Shown: in pieces, positions 11,601-22,792 of the stretch
How the letters are laid out: every line of letters starts with the position of its first letter
Numbering within the stretch: position 1 is the first letter of the stretch
The notes under the pieces: generated by a model
The model's input: only the letters and a program-made list of their open reading frames with translations
Told to the model about the DNA's origin: nothing
Databases searched by the model: none
Translations under genes and position numbers: made by a program
NCBI GenBank assembly: GCA_032622095.1
Contig: CP136061.1
Coordinates: 59,541,301-59,605,300, forward strand
Origin: Siphonodentalium dalli
Taxonomy: Eukaryota > Mollusca > Scaphopoda > Gadilida > Siphonodentaliidae
Direction: 5' to 3'
DNA: 64,000 nucleotides

Positions 11601-11835
11601 TATATAACTGAATTCCTTCTCACACACGTCACTCCCGTATGGTCGATCGTCGGTGTTCGTCCTCTTATGCATTGCCAAACTCCATATATGACTGAATTCC
11701 TTATACACGTCACACTCGTATGGGCGATCGCCGGTGTTCTTCCTCTTATGCATTGTCAGACTCCATATATGATGTATTCCTTATGATACACCTCACGCTC
11801 GTATGGGCGATCGCCGGTGTTCGTCCTCTCGAGGA

Positions 11836-13101
11836 CAAAGGGACCACATGGTCATCTGATTGTGTATGGAGGCCCCCAAAGGGAACCTGTTATAACTAGT
11901 TTAAAATATGGATGTTTAAAATGATAATACTAATAATTCTCCACCCCGTTACAGAGAGACATCACTATTTTGTGTAGTCTTATTTAATGTAATATTTGAT
12001 TTGGGAAATAGTACACTATGTGTGGTTTCAACACCCATCTTTATTCCGGGGATGTCCATGTGCATCTACTGCGTATGGGCGGGAACGAATAGACACTTAT
12101 ACCCAAACTATTTTCTATCAAGAAAATATTTCTTCATTTGAGATTTATGTTTTCATTTTAAGAAATAATATTCTTAGAACACGTTTAGAAAACGTTATTC
12201 ACATTTATCACATATTCTGCTGTCTAGAATTGTTTTCTAGAATTAAGAGAAACATTCTAGGTTATAAGAACACCTATTAGAAAGCAAGAATTTTGTGCTT
12301 GTGTTTAGAAAGTGATTAGTGAAAGCGATACGTTTTTCTTCTGATTTAAAAAAAAAAGTTTTGGAAGGTAAGAAATGTTTTCTTGTGTCAGAACAAGTGG
12401 TAGTGTGATTTCGTTCCTGATTTTAGAAAAAAAGGCTTTATAGAACAAGAATAAAACACCTATAAGAAATGCATGACTTGATTATAATCTAATAAGAAAA
12501 TGAAAACGTTTGTTATCACCCAGCCAGACCAAACCATATGTTCAAGTAGACAGCAGGAATAACTAACATTATTCCAAATATTCCCCTGTATGTCATGTAA
12601 TTATATTTACGTAGAAAGTGTTTTTAACGAAAATTATTTTATTAAGTCTTTTACTTAAATAAGAAAATAGTTTTTTCTCAATATAAAAACCTGCTCTTTT
12701 AACTAAGAACAACTATCAAAAATCATAAAGCAATATTTTCGTGGGTCACTCACAAAACAATAAGCGCAATTAGATATTCCTTCTGTGCAATAAGATCTTC
12801 ACTTATTGCGTTTAACCTGAATTAGGTTTTCCATTATTGTGCTTAAGCTCAATTATGGATTGCACTTAAGAGCAATAATATGTTAGTTATTTATTGCGTT
12901 TGAGCATAATTTCATCCTTATTGTGCTTAAGTGCAATTAATATCTCCCTCTGCAAATAGTAGAATCCAAATAGTTCTGCAATGTGGACAAGTCACCAGGT
13001 CACCAATAAACTATACCCATTGCAATATGGACTACATCATTTGAATTACAGGGAGTTTATGGAAGCGCAATAAGGAAGATTTATAATTGCACTCAAGTCC
13101 A
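11836..13101. other. AT-rich non-coding interior of foldback element
   Basis: No coding domain was found. Between about 12120 and 12480 the phrase TTAGAAA/AAGAA recurs often. Between about 12755 and 12945 short near-palindromic phrases (TTATTGCG, TTGTGCTTAAG, GCACTTAAGAGCAATAA) repeat in both orientations, forming a cluster of degenerate inverted motifs. The open frame at 11996-12280 has no recognisable features. Confidence 0.5.
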
Positions 13102-13843
13102 TACCTCATTTTCACCCCCTCGGGGTGGCACCCCGGGGGTGATGGGTGGGGGTCGGGGTGTTTCTAGGTGGTATTTGGGGCGGGCCACCCACCCATGCCG
13201 TCAAATCGGTCGAAATCCTTACCGTTATAGAAAATGGTCCATACCCCATTTTCACCCCATCGGGGTGGCACCCCCCCCCCGGGTGATGGGTGTGGGTCGG
13301 GGTGTTTCTAGGTGGTATTTGGGGCGGGCCACCACCCATGCCGTCAAATCGGTCGAAATCCTTACCGTTCTCGAAAATGGTCCATACCCCATTTTCACCC
13401 CATCGGGGTGGCACCCCCCGGGGGTGATGGGTGGGGGGTCGGGGTGTTTCTAGGTGGTATTTGGGGCGGGCCACCCACCCATGCCGTCAAGTCGGTCGAA
13501 ATCCTTACCGTTCTCGAAAATGGTCCATACCCCATTTTCACCCCCTCGGGGTGGCACCCCCCCGGGGTGATGGGTGGGGGTCGGGGTGTTTCTAGGTGGT
13601 ATTTGGGGCGGGCCACCCACCCATGCCGTCAAATCGGTCGAAATCCTTACCGTTCTCGAAAATGGTCCATACCCCATTTTCACCCCTCGGGGTGGCACCC
13701 CCGGGGGTGATGGGTGGGGGTCGGGGTGTTTCTAGGTGGTATTTGGGGCGGGCCACCCACCCATGCCGTCAAATCGGTCGAAAGCGACATTTTTGAAAAT
13801 AAGGAATAAGGAATAGGGAATAAGTTCCAATTGTCATGTTCGT
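13102..13843 (-). repeat. Right inverted arm: about 5 copies of the 141-bp GC-rich repeat
   Basis: This is the reverse complement of the left-arm repeat. ACCCATGCCGTCAA recurs at roughly 142-bp steps (near 13190, 13336, 13479, 13622 and 13762). The arm ends with the inverted terminal segment at 13824-13843. It holds about half as many repeats as the left arm, as expected when tandem arms vary in copy number independently. Confidence 0.9.
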
Positions 13844-13852
13844 AATAACAAA
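13844..13852 (+). repeat. Right 9-bp target-site duplication of foldback element
   Basis: AATAACAAA, identical to 5209-5217, directly abuts the right terminus. Confidence 0.85.
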
Positions 13853-15043
13853 TGGGGCACATAATACCAATTAATGTTGTATCAGTTGTCGTTCATGAGT
13901 TTAGTTTAGCTGATATGCTGGTGCTCTTCTTGCCGTTTATAAACGAGAGTAAGAAATGACTCGCAATGGTGCGACGTGTTTAGTGGCCAGGGCCGGGTTA
14001 CAATATGGTCAAATCGGTTACGAGTTTGTGGGGTACGAACTTGCAAAGGTGCGATATGACTATAATCCACACCACAGAAGACATGCAGGTGATATCAATA
14101 TCAATCACGATTATTAGCGCGCGCCGCGTGTATACTGTTCTGCAAATGCTTGAAAGCTGTGGTACGATGGGCATCCCGACCAGGAGGCCGAGTCCGGTAA
14201 AAGGTGTAGTTGGGAATTTAAATTTCGTTTATTGTCCTTTACATTATTAAGTCAATAATGTTGATTTTTGGTTTGTGACAAGCTATGTCAATTACCAATA
14301 AAACAAATTAAAAAGATAATTTGTAAGTCTTATATTTCAACTTATATAGATATTGTTTCGTTCTGCAGCCCACTGATGGTTGTGGTCGGAGACGACCGAG
14401 TCGGCCGCCGGTTCGTTAATTAGGTGCTGGTTGTTATTGTTATTTTAACGGAATTCTGAGTTGGTCATTCGCGAAACCAATATATTTGATATTCTATAAT
14501 TACAAGCATGTGTATATAATATATGAGCTTGAGCGCGTTACTATTTCTGACTATGGTTTTCTTGTATTGTCTGCGTACAGAGAGCTAAAGTCAGCCTGCA
14601 TGATGCAGCTCTGTCACGTGTATTTCGTTAGAACCCTATCTATCATATACACAACCATGTTTTAACATGATCTAATCATCATGATATATAGATATAACGA
14701 CACAAGTGTGTGAACTGCATGGTTAACGTTACGTATCTAATTATTTTTCATCACACGAGTTGTACGATTGCAAGAATTTGCGACCGAAAGTTAGTGAGAT
14801 GAGAAAGATGGACTTTCTTCAATTTTCGCAGCTAATGTATTCACCACATCCGACCATCGCCCACTCAAATGTCCGATATATATGCAGAAGATTGTAATCG
14901 TGTAGTATACTAGTATATATGTGATCACATGAATAGCTCCGAATGACATTCCTATCAATTTTATCATGGGTAATTTCAGCAAATGTCGTTTCATAAAGAT
15001 ATTACGTCTTATCTGATCGTGGGTAATCGATAAATCTGAAGGT
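13853..15043. other. Non-coding sequence, nothing recognised
   Basis: I see no domain, RNA gene or bounded element. The minus-strand frame at 14791-15129 starts inside the neighbouring TTAA element and reads out into this sequence, so it is a chance fusion. Confidence 0.45.
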
Positions 15044-15047
15044 TTAA

Positions 15048-15541
15048 AGGTACGGTTGGCCTTGGCGGTGGGTATCCTGTGAAAATATTTCCACCCGTCA
15101 AAAACCGCCACAAACAGAAAGAACAACAAAATGTAGACATACTTTGTCCGTATACAAATAAGAAATATCGCATAAACAGTATGTTATTGTCATATTTTTG
15201 ACCATTGTTATGTAAACAAAAGCATAAAAAGTTACTTTTCTGGTGTTTGTTTATATTATGATGGTAAACATAAAGAGCGTTCTTTGTGGGTGAATTCCTG
15301 ATATGGAACGAATAAAGAGCGTTTATGCCATTTGTGTGTGATTAGCCAGCAGCATTGTGTTGTCTTCTGTAACACAATCAGGCTCTTGCTTAGGTAAAAT
15401 ATAGTAAATCTTTATGATATCATGCTGTTTACGCGATGGTCATGGTATATATGAACGAAACTGTATGCGTTTTAATGTTTTTCTGTTTACGGTGATTGGA
15501 ACAAATATGAATATTTTCGACAACTAAGGCCTCACGTGCCT
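15048..15541 (-). mobile_element. TTAA-flanked element, family A copy 2 (494 bp, inverted)
   Basis: TTAA lies at 15044-15047 and 15542-15545. Ends are AGGTACGGTTGGCCTT on the left and, reverse-complemented from the right, AGGCACGTGAGGCCTT. The interior is the reverse complement of the copy at 58833-59326 and exactly the same length. It includes the CAGGCTCTTGCTTAGGTAAA and AATAAAGAGCGTTTATG segments. No transposase is present. Confidence 0.85.
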
Positions 15542-15568
15542 TTAATGTCGTGATCGATATACTATTAT

Positions 15569-15746
15569 CCCTTTCATGGCGTGAGCTGCGCTGGTGCAGT
15601 ATTAATGACCCTGTATCAGTGCATTATCTTAAATAGGGAGCCTCGCATATATAAGAGAATGCGCTGGGGTGAGTGAGAAGATCACTCGATCTTTCGACCA
15701 TACCAGGGTTTTGGCTAAATTTGAGGATGATCCAGTCATGAAAGGG
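15569..15746. mobile_element. piggyBac-like palindromic MITE, diverged (178 bp)
   Basis: The left end CCCTTTCATGGCGTG follows TTAT. The right end, AGTCATGAAAGGG, is followed by TTAA (15747-15750). CCCTTT termini on TTAA sites are typical of piggyBac relatives. The interior holds a degraded version of the 67-bp hairpin seen elsewhere, GCATATATAAGAGAATGC near 15645, which links it to the elements at 52415 and 57187. Confidence 0.6.
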
Positions 15747-15929
15747 TTAAATATAAATAGGTCTTATAATTTGAATAAGTTGTCCGCGTTTATGGGAACT
15801 TCCTGAATAATTTATAAACTTTCTAAGAGCTGCAACATTAAAGGGAGACTGTACGCCAATTTCAATAAATTCCCGGTAATAAGAACGATCTAATATCGAT
15901 AATGTAAAGACAAATAATTTATTTGATTC

Positions 15930-16735
15930 GATTATGTAGTAGAGGCTCTTATTATATGTCCATTGTTTGGCCCCCGTGTGCATTTTGTGAATAAATATAG
16001 CGAATGCTTATGATGTTGCTTGATATCTCAGGCACAAGAAAACAAATGTTAGACACATGGGGTCGAGACTGTGTGGATTTATGACGTCATCAAGATGGCC
16101 GCCATCCACAATTTCAGAGTAGGCACATGATAATTTTTCACACTTGACTCTTAAAACATTCACGCTTGCTTGAAATCGGTGGCTAATAGCAACTTAATAT
16201 AAAATAAATTTGAATACCTAACCAATTGAACATAATAATATGTCCTATTTTGGGTTCTATTCCTATCAAATATCATTAAAATGTTAATTTATATATATGC
16301 TATGAAATTTTACCAAAAATCGATTTTGTGACTGGAGCCATGTGTTAGCCAGAAAATAGCTAAATTTGATGAAGAAAATGTGCAACAATTTTAAATATAT
16401 AGATTGACATATAATCACAACCAAAATTGTCCATCTATATTCAAGATGGCGGCCAAAATGGTTGCCATAATAGAGAAATCACTAAAATATGTAAAATTTT
16501 CGTTGATATCACTCCTAATGTGCGAATTAGTGAATATAGGTGAATATGTCTGCTCCACATGGCGAAAGAACATGGAGTTAAAAAAATAAGAATACTTTGT
16601 GAACAACGGATGTTTATACCAAAGATTTCAAGAGAATGAAACCACGAAAATGAGATAAAATCATCAAAATGGCAAACATGAACATAGTAACCACGAAAAT
16701 TTGATAACTTAGGCATTTTATTATGACTTGAAGTT
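15930..16735 (+). repeat. ATGGCGGCC-motif degenerate satellite, plus orientation
   Basis: It contains ATCAAGATGGCCGCCATCC (about 16090) and TTCAAGATGGCGGCCAAAAT (about 16439), spaced near 345 bp, with related sequence between and after. It aligns in inverted orientation with 23340-24640, including the shared GTGTGCATTTTGTGAA and TTTATGACGTCATCAA-like phrases. Open frames here are not conserved between copies, so I do not call them genes. Confidence 0.6.
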
Positions 16736-16739
16736 AGTC

Positions 16740-17345
16740 GACGTCTCCGTCCGTACGTACGTCCGTACGTCCGCTCTCACCAGAGCGTACTTGTGGGGTG
16801 CGATGAAATTAACATATTTTTTTTCCTAACTGTTTTATTCCACAAACATCTCCGTTATTTCGCTCTTTAAAATTGGATTTTCCCTACGTTACTTGTGGAG
16901 TGCACCCCACAAGTCATGCAAACAAAAGATCGCACCTCACAAGTACCCTGTCGTGCGTATAGCCGTCCGTCCGTACACACATTTTGCATTATTGTTCAGC
17001 AACCGCTGGGCAGATTTAGCTGATATTTGGTATGGTGATAGAGCAGCATGTGGGAACAGCTACATGTATAGCGCGGGTTTCGTCCACCCATTTTCACCAG
17101 AGTTATGGCCCTTTATTTACTTAGAAAATTCAATTTTTCTCTTGTTTTTTGGGTTTCCAGATGATAGCGTGAGCTTTGGTAGTACGATTGCAAATCCCGT
17201 ATTTTTGTGGATCAGTTATATGAAAATACATGTCAAGTGCGAATTTGGGCATGATCTGATGATTTTTGCCAGAGTTATGGCCATTTTTTCAACTTAGAAA
17301 ATTTTCGCTTGTTTTTGGGTTTCCGGAATTTCTAGAAGTGATGAT
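16740..17345 (+). repeat. Interspersed repeat with CGTCCGTACGT run and CCAGAGTTATGGCC units
   Basis: It begins with a CGTACGTCCG microsatellite-like stretch. It then has a CAACCGCTGGGCAGATTTAG phrase and two related blocks (about 17095-17165 and 17270-17340), each with CCAGAGTTATGGCC, an ACTTAGAAAATT phrase and a TTGTTTTTTGGGTTTCC-type tail. The layout resembles a repeat I associate with bivalve genomes; that link is from memory and is not proof. The frame at 16893-17297 is a by-product. Confidence 0.5.
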
Positions 17346-18812
17346 TGTACGAAATTCTTTTGGAATGGTCATATAGACCTCCTCGGATATCCGCAGTTTC
17401 GTCCATGCTTAATCCGAATTGCTACGGTCGGGGGCAAATGCCACACGACAGCGTACCTCTTGTTTTTTATTACTTGGTTTACGGATTTCTTTGGCTCAAA
17501 GATAGGGGAGGTGAGAGGGAAAAGATAAAAATAAAAATCTGTATATATATTTTTTTTTAATTTAGATCGTCAAAAAATAGGGTCGGGAGAAATAAAATAT
17601 TTGCTGTATAAAAATCTCCTCATATAAAACGAGCACGGGCAAATATATTTTTTTATTTGGATGTTTCTTTAAAGCATGATACAGATAGATGAAAAATATG
17701 GCCATTACCAGCGTCCGCCATGTTGGCGTTGACATTCAATACCATAAACATCAGCAGGAGGATCGCTGTTCAATCGATGTTGTAAATTTTACGTAACTTA
17801 TACATTTAAAAAAAAAAATGTATGTCAGGATTAATATTCCCATTGGCGGAAAAAAAAAAAACGAAAACTAAAATTTTATTTTTATTAAACCAATTAATAA
17901 AAAATAAAATGCCTTATATATACTAGAGATAAATTATGTTGAGGTTCGTACCAAAACAGAAACTGCTGTGGGGCACTGAAGAGATTATAGGTCAACTCAC
18001 TGAGTTCATACCAAAGATTTGCGAAAGCGTGGCTGATTTTGATCGATAGATCTAGGCTAAGAAGATAGCCTCATATAATGAGTTCCATTGGTACATTTGA
18101 GTTCCACAGAGGAGATAGTTCTATGGACATCACATATACCGCAAGTTCGTTCCGTGTATGATCCACATCTTCCTGTGCACTGATAAAGGCATCACGTTTA
18201 TATTAGATCCACTAATCGCGAGTTTAGTTAATATATTAGCGCCTATATCAAAATTTAGCAGGTTTGTACGCCACATACATATATGTCCTTATGCTGAAGA
18301 AAGCAAAATATGTTACTTTTGATTGTGATATGTTCAATTCAGCATTCAGTACATAATTTTCAAAACTATTTATATATATGGCTATGCGCCAAATCAAGAC
18401 TCATAGTTACAGCCAGGACCTGCCATACCTGATACATGCATAGCTGATTCTCAAATTTCAATACTTTATGCAAACATATAAAAGCCGTGTTTTGTGGTAC
18501 TTCCTGTACCTACATTTACTTAATTCAAAATCAAAATCAAAATCAATATTAAATGTAGCTCCATTTTGTGGGGAAAAACATGAGTGTCAAATAAACAATA
18601 TTGAAATATTGTTAGAGTCATTATTATATAACGATTAACAATATATATTTTCTTCTTGAAACTGTTCTTCTTGAAACTATTCAAACACATTGGCTCTTTG
18701 GCCCTCTAACTGTGCTGTACACGTATGCTCTGGTTTAATTTCGCAAGTACCTTGTCAATGTCATCATATATGTCAAATTTCACCCTTCTTTTTTGGTTGT
18801 TCAATTTTGTCC
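17346..18812. other. Non-coding AT-rich sequence
   Basis: No gene recognised. It contains A- and T-runs near 17550 and 17808-17862, a short AAAATC array near 18530-18546, and a 17-bp tandem duplication TTCTTCTTGAAACTGTT-like near 18651-18685. Confidence 0.45.
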
Positions 18813-19785
18813 CTATATATAACCATTTCTATGGTAAGCGTACTGGATTTTATTACGCCCAAAGAGTTTATCCATCAACTTTACATTGTCACGTGTGACA
18901 CAATTCTTCACTATCACTGGTGAATTTTTTTCCATTTTTGTCTTCATGGAAAAACTTTTTCCTGTGTTCGAAAACACTGTTCCTCGTGTCATTTCATAGG
19001 AATTTAAAAATAGAAGGAGTGCCACTATTTCCTGTCTCCATATCTTCTTGGTCATTTGATGATGGTTTAAACCCCCTGGGTAAAGGGTGCGCAGCAATGA
19101 TGTCCGATGTTTGTAACACAAAGTCTTTCTGTGCCTTATTGACGACTCTACATAATTCGGCTTTCAATGCATCCTCAACTGATTCATTCAGTCCAAAGAC
19201 ACGAATACAGTATTTCCTAGAATATTGCTCAAGATTGTTTATTCTTTTATGATTGTTTTTAACTAGCTGTTCCAGTTTATCCATACGTTCTGCCATATTT
19301 TCCTTTTCCAAAGTCTCGATGCGGGCAATTAATTTTTGTTTTTCCAGAATATCAATTCGTCCCGCTAGTTGATCAATCACATTGTGTAATTGTGTAGAAT
19401 CTGATAATTCAGTCAAAAGGCCTTCTTTTTCGTTTTCCCACTCCAGTAGTGTTTTATCCAAGTCAGTTTTCCATATCTCGCATTGGGAATTAACATCTTC
19501 TTCGATTTTCGTTTCGAGGTCCGCCATTTTGTTGGTGATTTTTTCCTCAAAATCATCTTTAGTAGGTGACTGATTCACTTTTTCATTTAAGGATGATAAT
19601 TTTGCGTCAATTGAAGCCAAAACTTCCTCAGAAATCGATGTGTTCATCATAGAATTCCCGTCTTGGTCCAGACTACCTGGTCTTTGTCCCTTTTCTGGTT
19701 TGTTCTGCGCTGAATCTTCTTTTTGAACATTTCCTTTCAGTCCCTTACTTGTATGGGCCTTATCTTGTGCCTTTGTGAACGGCAT
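18813..19785 (-). pseudogene. LINE ORF1 relic (L1/Tx1- or CR1-type coiled-coil plus RNA-binding domain)
   Basis: Reading on the minus strand from the Met at 19785 (MPFTKAQ), a basic and Gln/Lys-rich leader is followed by a long heptad-rich coiled coil (about residues 55-190). Next comes NLEQYSRKYCIRVFGLNES, the signature that opens the RRM-like domain of LINE ORF1 proteins, and then DIIAAHPLPRG, also typical. The frame breaks near 19000. Residual similarity to the C-terminal part (SPVIVKNCVTRD) continues in another frame to about 18813. ORF1p coats LINE RNA and acts as a nucleic-acid chaperone. No reverse transcriptase follows directly, so this is a truncated, frameshifted copy. An upstream Met at 19851 lengthens the frame but looks fortuitous. 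Confidence 0.75.
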
Positions 19786-19971
19786 TTTACGGAGTCTCCC
19801 CTTTTTATGAACCTTTTTTTGTAAAAAGCAATCTACGCTGACGATAAGCACGTTTTACATGTGCACCGCCATTACCGGAAGCCCCAAACGAAATAATATA
19901 GCCGCAAAGTTGTAGTTCTGTCTGTATTATGACTGCAAGGATTCGTTTGAGTTCCAGTAATCGTTATGTAA
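19786..19971. other. Upstream flank of LINE ORF1 relic
   Basis: Possibly 5' UTR of the LINE. It contains ATTACCGGAAGCCCC and nothing else recognisable. Confidence 0.35.
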
Positions 19972-20072
19972 AGGATAATGTTCGAAGCAGAGGGAATTCG
20001 GTAAAAGAATAGACGAGGGCTTGCCCGAGTCTATTCTTTACCGAATTCCCGACGCTGAGAATATTATCTGAC
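19972..20072. repeat. Near-perfect palindrome (about 100 bp hairpin)
   Basis: Arms GGGAATTCGGTAAAAGAATA and TATTCTTTACCGAATTCCC flank a short GACGAGGGCTTGCCCGAGTC centre. Weaker pairing extends outward (GATAATGTTC with GAATATTATC). This is consistent with a palindromic MITE, but no target duplication is visible. Confidence 0.65.
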
Positions 20073-22331
20073 TTAAAACCCACTCATTGAATTGTCATTG
20101 GAGCCAACTATCCATTTTGTCTGACCCACATCTCTGCCTTGATTACCTGGGTAGACGCCCACAGTTCAGCACGGACAGTTAGTGATGTCCGTGTTGTCCA
20201 CGCCGAAAAGCAACACATTTCAATTATTATTTAATTCGAATTAGGACTCGCCCGTTGAGGGACGTTTCTTCCGACGTTTGTCGTTGCGCCATGGATTCGG
20301 ACACTGTATATGTGAGCAATATATTACTATCCAATTGTGTTTGTTTATTTTTTTTCTTTCTTGATTTAAAGATGCCTCATCTAATTCGACATCAAATGCG
20401 TTAACATTCCATAATAATTTATCAGGAAATAAAACATGAAAAATAATGGTACTGATGTAAAAACGCTCTTTATACAATGTGATTTTTCGAATATCCTGGC
20501 GCCAACAACACGATACCTGGTAAAACTGTCTCATTATTAATAAATCTAAAGCACACAAGAAGCTTGCATAAACGGGTTTACTGATTCTTTCTCATTGTTG
20601 TCTTGTGTAGAATATGCACGCATAGATGTATTATAGTGTTCAATTGTATGGGGTATTTTGAATTTCCAATTATTATCAGAAAGAAACCTACATGATGTAC
20701 TTGCTTGAATTTTAAGTATCATCCTGTGGTTTATACACAGGGGCGTGGCTAGACGTGACTCAGAACAACATGACAATTTAATTTCGCACACCAACCCCCT
20801 TCATGATGTTTCAACCTGAAGAGTATCATAACATTTCCAGTTATTGGACAATCCTTACATGACATGGGTCACCCCCGTTGTTAGCAATTTCCCAACGTGT
20901 GATTTCCAAATATTCACTCACCACGATGACCTTACATGTACCTTTAAGTATCACCCACATAAGTTAACAAATGGTTAGTGCGCAAATGTATAACATGTAT
21001 TATCTTTTCTTCGAAACGGCATACAATCGCGTAAATAGTGATTATATATCGTTCCAATATATAGTTGATTAGTCACCAGCGACGTGGCTAGAGGGCTCCT
21101 GTGATTTTTCGGCTGCATCCCGCCCCTTTTAACCAGACCGAGCTCGCAATGTCGTGTAATTTCATTTGCTCCCACCCCATGGTTTGGAATTTATTAACTG
21201 TACCAATTGTGGGGAGGAATCATGAAACAATTTGAGACATGAGCCTGAAATCTGTAAAATCCTAGCATCTATAAAAAAAAGTCTAACTCCATGAAAACTC
21301 AGGCCTCGATTTGTTTTGTTTTGTTTTTAAATTCAGTTGATAATGGAATGTTGTATGCCAGCATTAAACATGGGGTTTTCGCAGTGAGTAAATGTGCACA
21401 CAATTTTTTTTCAAACACCAAAACCTCGTTTTAACTGGATCGCTGATGTTCAACAACGACACTTTCCATGCATTATGCATACTTATGTGAACAGTACTGT
21501 AACATTGCTAGTCATTTTATCGCCAAATATTGCTTAATCTCGGTTCTGTTGACCATTTACCAAATAGATTGTATCGATTGTAAAACGACTCGTGCTTCAA
21601 GAAAAGTTAAAAAAAAACGCATGATCACTTTATCCATGTCTTATCGACAATCAACACAAGAATAAAACCAATCCATTGTTCAACATTTTCTCTTGGTGAT
21701 AATGATTTTACAGACCAATGCGAACGCCTTACGTATGTTCACCCTAAAATGTTCAAGTTCGGCCCACATGTTAGATCATACCATGAATCTTTACTCTGGC
21801 TATATACCCCTGTATATATCATTTTCCATGTGTTCAAACCCTGTGAACCTTTTCTATTATCTTCTGACGGGGTTGAATATTGAACAAACCACGCAGGGAA
21901 TATATTTCTGTGTTAATACTGTTCCTTGAAAATAAATCCCCAGCTCGAAGTTGCAAGATTTCTGTAGCTTTGTGAGCCAACATCAATGAAATTCCAAGCG
22001 ACGCATTATAGTACAATCGATTAATTCAAGTCCCCCAAACCATGCAAACTCGAGTTGGGACCTTTACCTGCTATAAAATACAATGTTATTACGGAACAGG
22101 TATATATAGTTAAAATCTGTGTTAAACGGTTTTGTGTTTATTTGACCGACTTAGGGACGTATTTAGATGTTATATATGTGTGTTTTAGCCTGCCTGTGGA
22201 CGTTTCTAAATAGTAAGTCCAAATAGCTGTTGGTGTTTTTGTATCAAAGTTTGAAGAAATGTTATTTTATTTTTTGCCAATATAAAATCAAAATCGCTAA
22301 ATATTTGTCAGTTTTAATTAGCTCAGACAAA
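20073..22331. other. Non-coding sequence, nothing recognised
   Basis: About 2.2 kb on both strands without a recognisable domain, RNA or bounded repeat. Several frames of 60-105 codons lack motifs, are not conserved within the window and lack splice context. Confidence 0.45.
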
Positions 22332-22335
22332 TTAG

Positions 22336-22792
22336 AGGTATTCAATCCGATCAAGTACCCCCAAATTACCATTTCTTTGACTTCAGGGGCAAACAAAAAT
22401 ATTTGATTCGAGTCGAGGGACCCATCCATCAAAGCTCAGAGTTATAGATATCGATTTTTGAAGTTTGCAATTTTCTCAAGATGCGTACTAATGATTGCCC
22501 CTAAGTTTGTAATTTTCTCGAGATGTGTACTAATAAATTTCACAGAAACACTTATTCAAACAGGCGAAGCTGGATAACTGTGAAATCAAGTGTATTAATA
22601 ACGCAATTTTGACTGAGATTATCCATTTGACGGCGTGTTTCTGGGCCCGAAACAATTGAAATAACAAAACTTCAAAAAACAATCTGATCACTATGAGCGT
22701 TGATTGGTAGGCTTACTCGTCTCGAATCAACCATTTTATCCCCGAAGCCAAAGAAATAGTAACTTATGAGGGGCCGATCGGATTGAGTACAT
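22336..22792 (+). mobile_element. TTAA-flanked element, family B copy 1 (457 bp)
   Basis: The left terminus AGGTATTCAATCCGATC follows TTAG (a mutated TTAA). The right terminus GATCGGATTGAGTACAT is followed by TTAA (22793-22796). Inverted similarity runs about 50 bp inward (ATTTCTTTGACTTCAGGGG opposite CCCCGAAGCCAAAGAAATAG). The interior shares AATATTTGATTCSAGTCGAGG with copy 2 at 24875. Non-coding. Confidence 0.8.

Larger units (their letters stand above)
6590..11835 (-). repeat. 84-bp satellite derived from a C2H2 zinc-finger array (about 48 units, interrupted by hAT element)
   Basis: The repeat unit is 84 bp, exactly the 28 codons of a C2H2 finger plus linker. On the minus strand a typical unit reads GDRPYESDVYEKEFSYIWSL followed by an MHKRTNT-like segment. 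This keeps the finger consensus: a TGDRPY linker in place of TGEKPY, KEF, the Leu, and the first His. The zinc ligands are mostly destroyed. The first Cys is Ser, Arg or Gly in most units, the second is Tyr in all but one unit I read, and the last His is Asn or Asp. Many units carry 1-bp deletions (83 bp) that break the frame. It is therefore a satellite with zinc-finger ancestry, not a working protein gene. Plus-strand open frames here are antisense shadows. Confidence 0.85.
5218..13843. mobile_element. Foldback / Mutator-like non-autonomous element, 8626 bp, with zinc-finger-derived satellite cargo
   Basis: The left end reads ACGAACATGACAATTGGAAC, and the right end is its exact reverse complement (13824-13843). 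Both are followed inward by a TTCCTATTCCTTATTTTC-like stretch, AAAATGTCGCTTTC, and then arrays of a 141-bp repeat in opposite orientation. An identical 9-bp AATAACAAA flanks both ends. Long tandem-repeat-built inverted arms with a 9-bp target duplication are the hallmark of Drosophila FB-type foldbacks and Mutator-like elements. I see no transposase frame inside, so it must be mobilised in trans or be dead. The interior holds the 84-bp satellite, a nested hAT element, and about 1.3 kb of AT-rich DNA. The boundary calls rest on direct reading of termini and target duplication; superfamily is inferred. Confidence 0.85.

Noticed and set aside
6624-11753. A functional multi-zinc-finger gene on the minus strand
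   Set aside because: Zinc-ligand residues are lost in nearly every unit, frames break every few units through 1-bp deletions, and the units have satellite-like higher-order structure.
6636-11786. Plus-strand frames rich in IHVTLVWSIAGVRPL
   Set aside because: Antisense shadows of the zinc-finger-derived satellite; the recognisable protein is on the minus strand.
6590-11835. CRISPR array because of regular repeats
   Set aside because: There are no unique spacers; the full 84-bp period is repeated, the DNA is eukaryotic and no cas genes occur.
14791-15129. A 112-codon minus-strand protein with hydrophobic segments
   Set aside because: It starts inside the same TTAA element end as the frame at 59245 and reads into unrelated flank.
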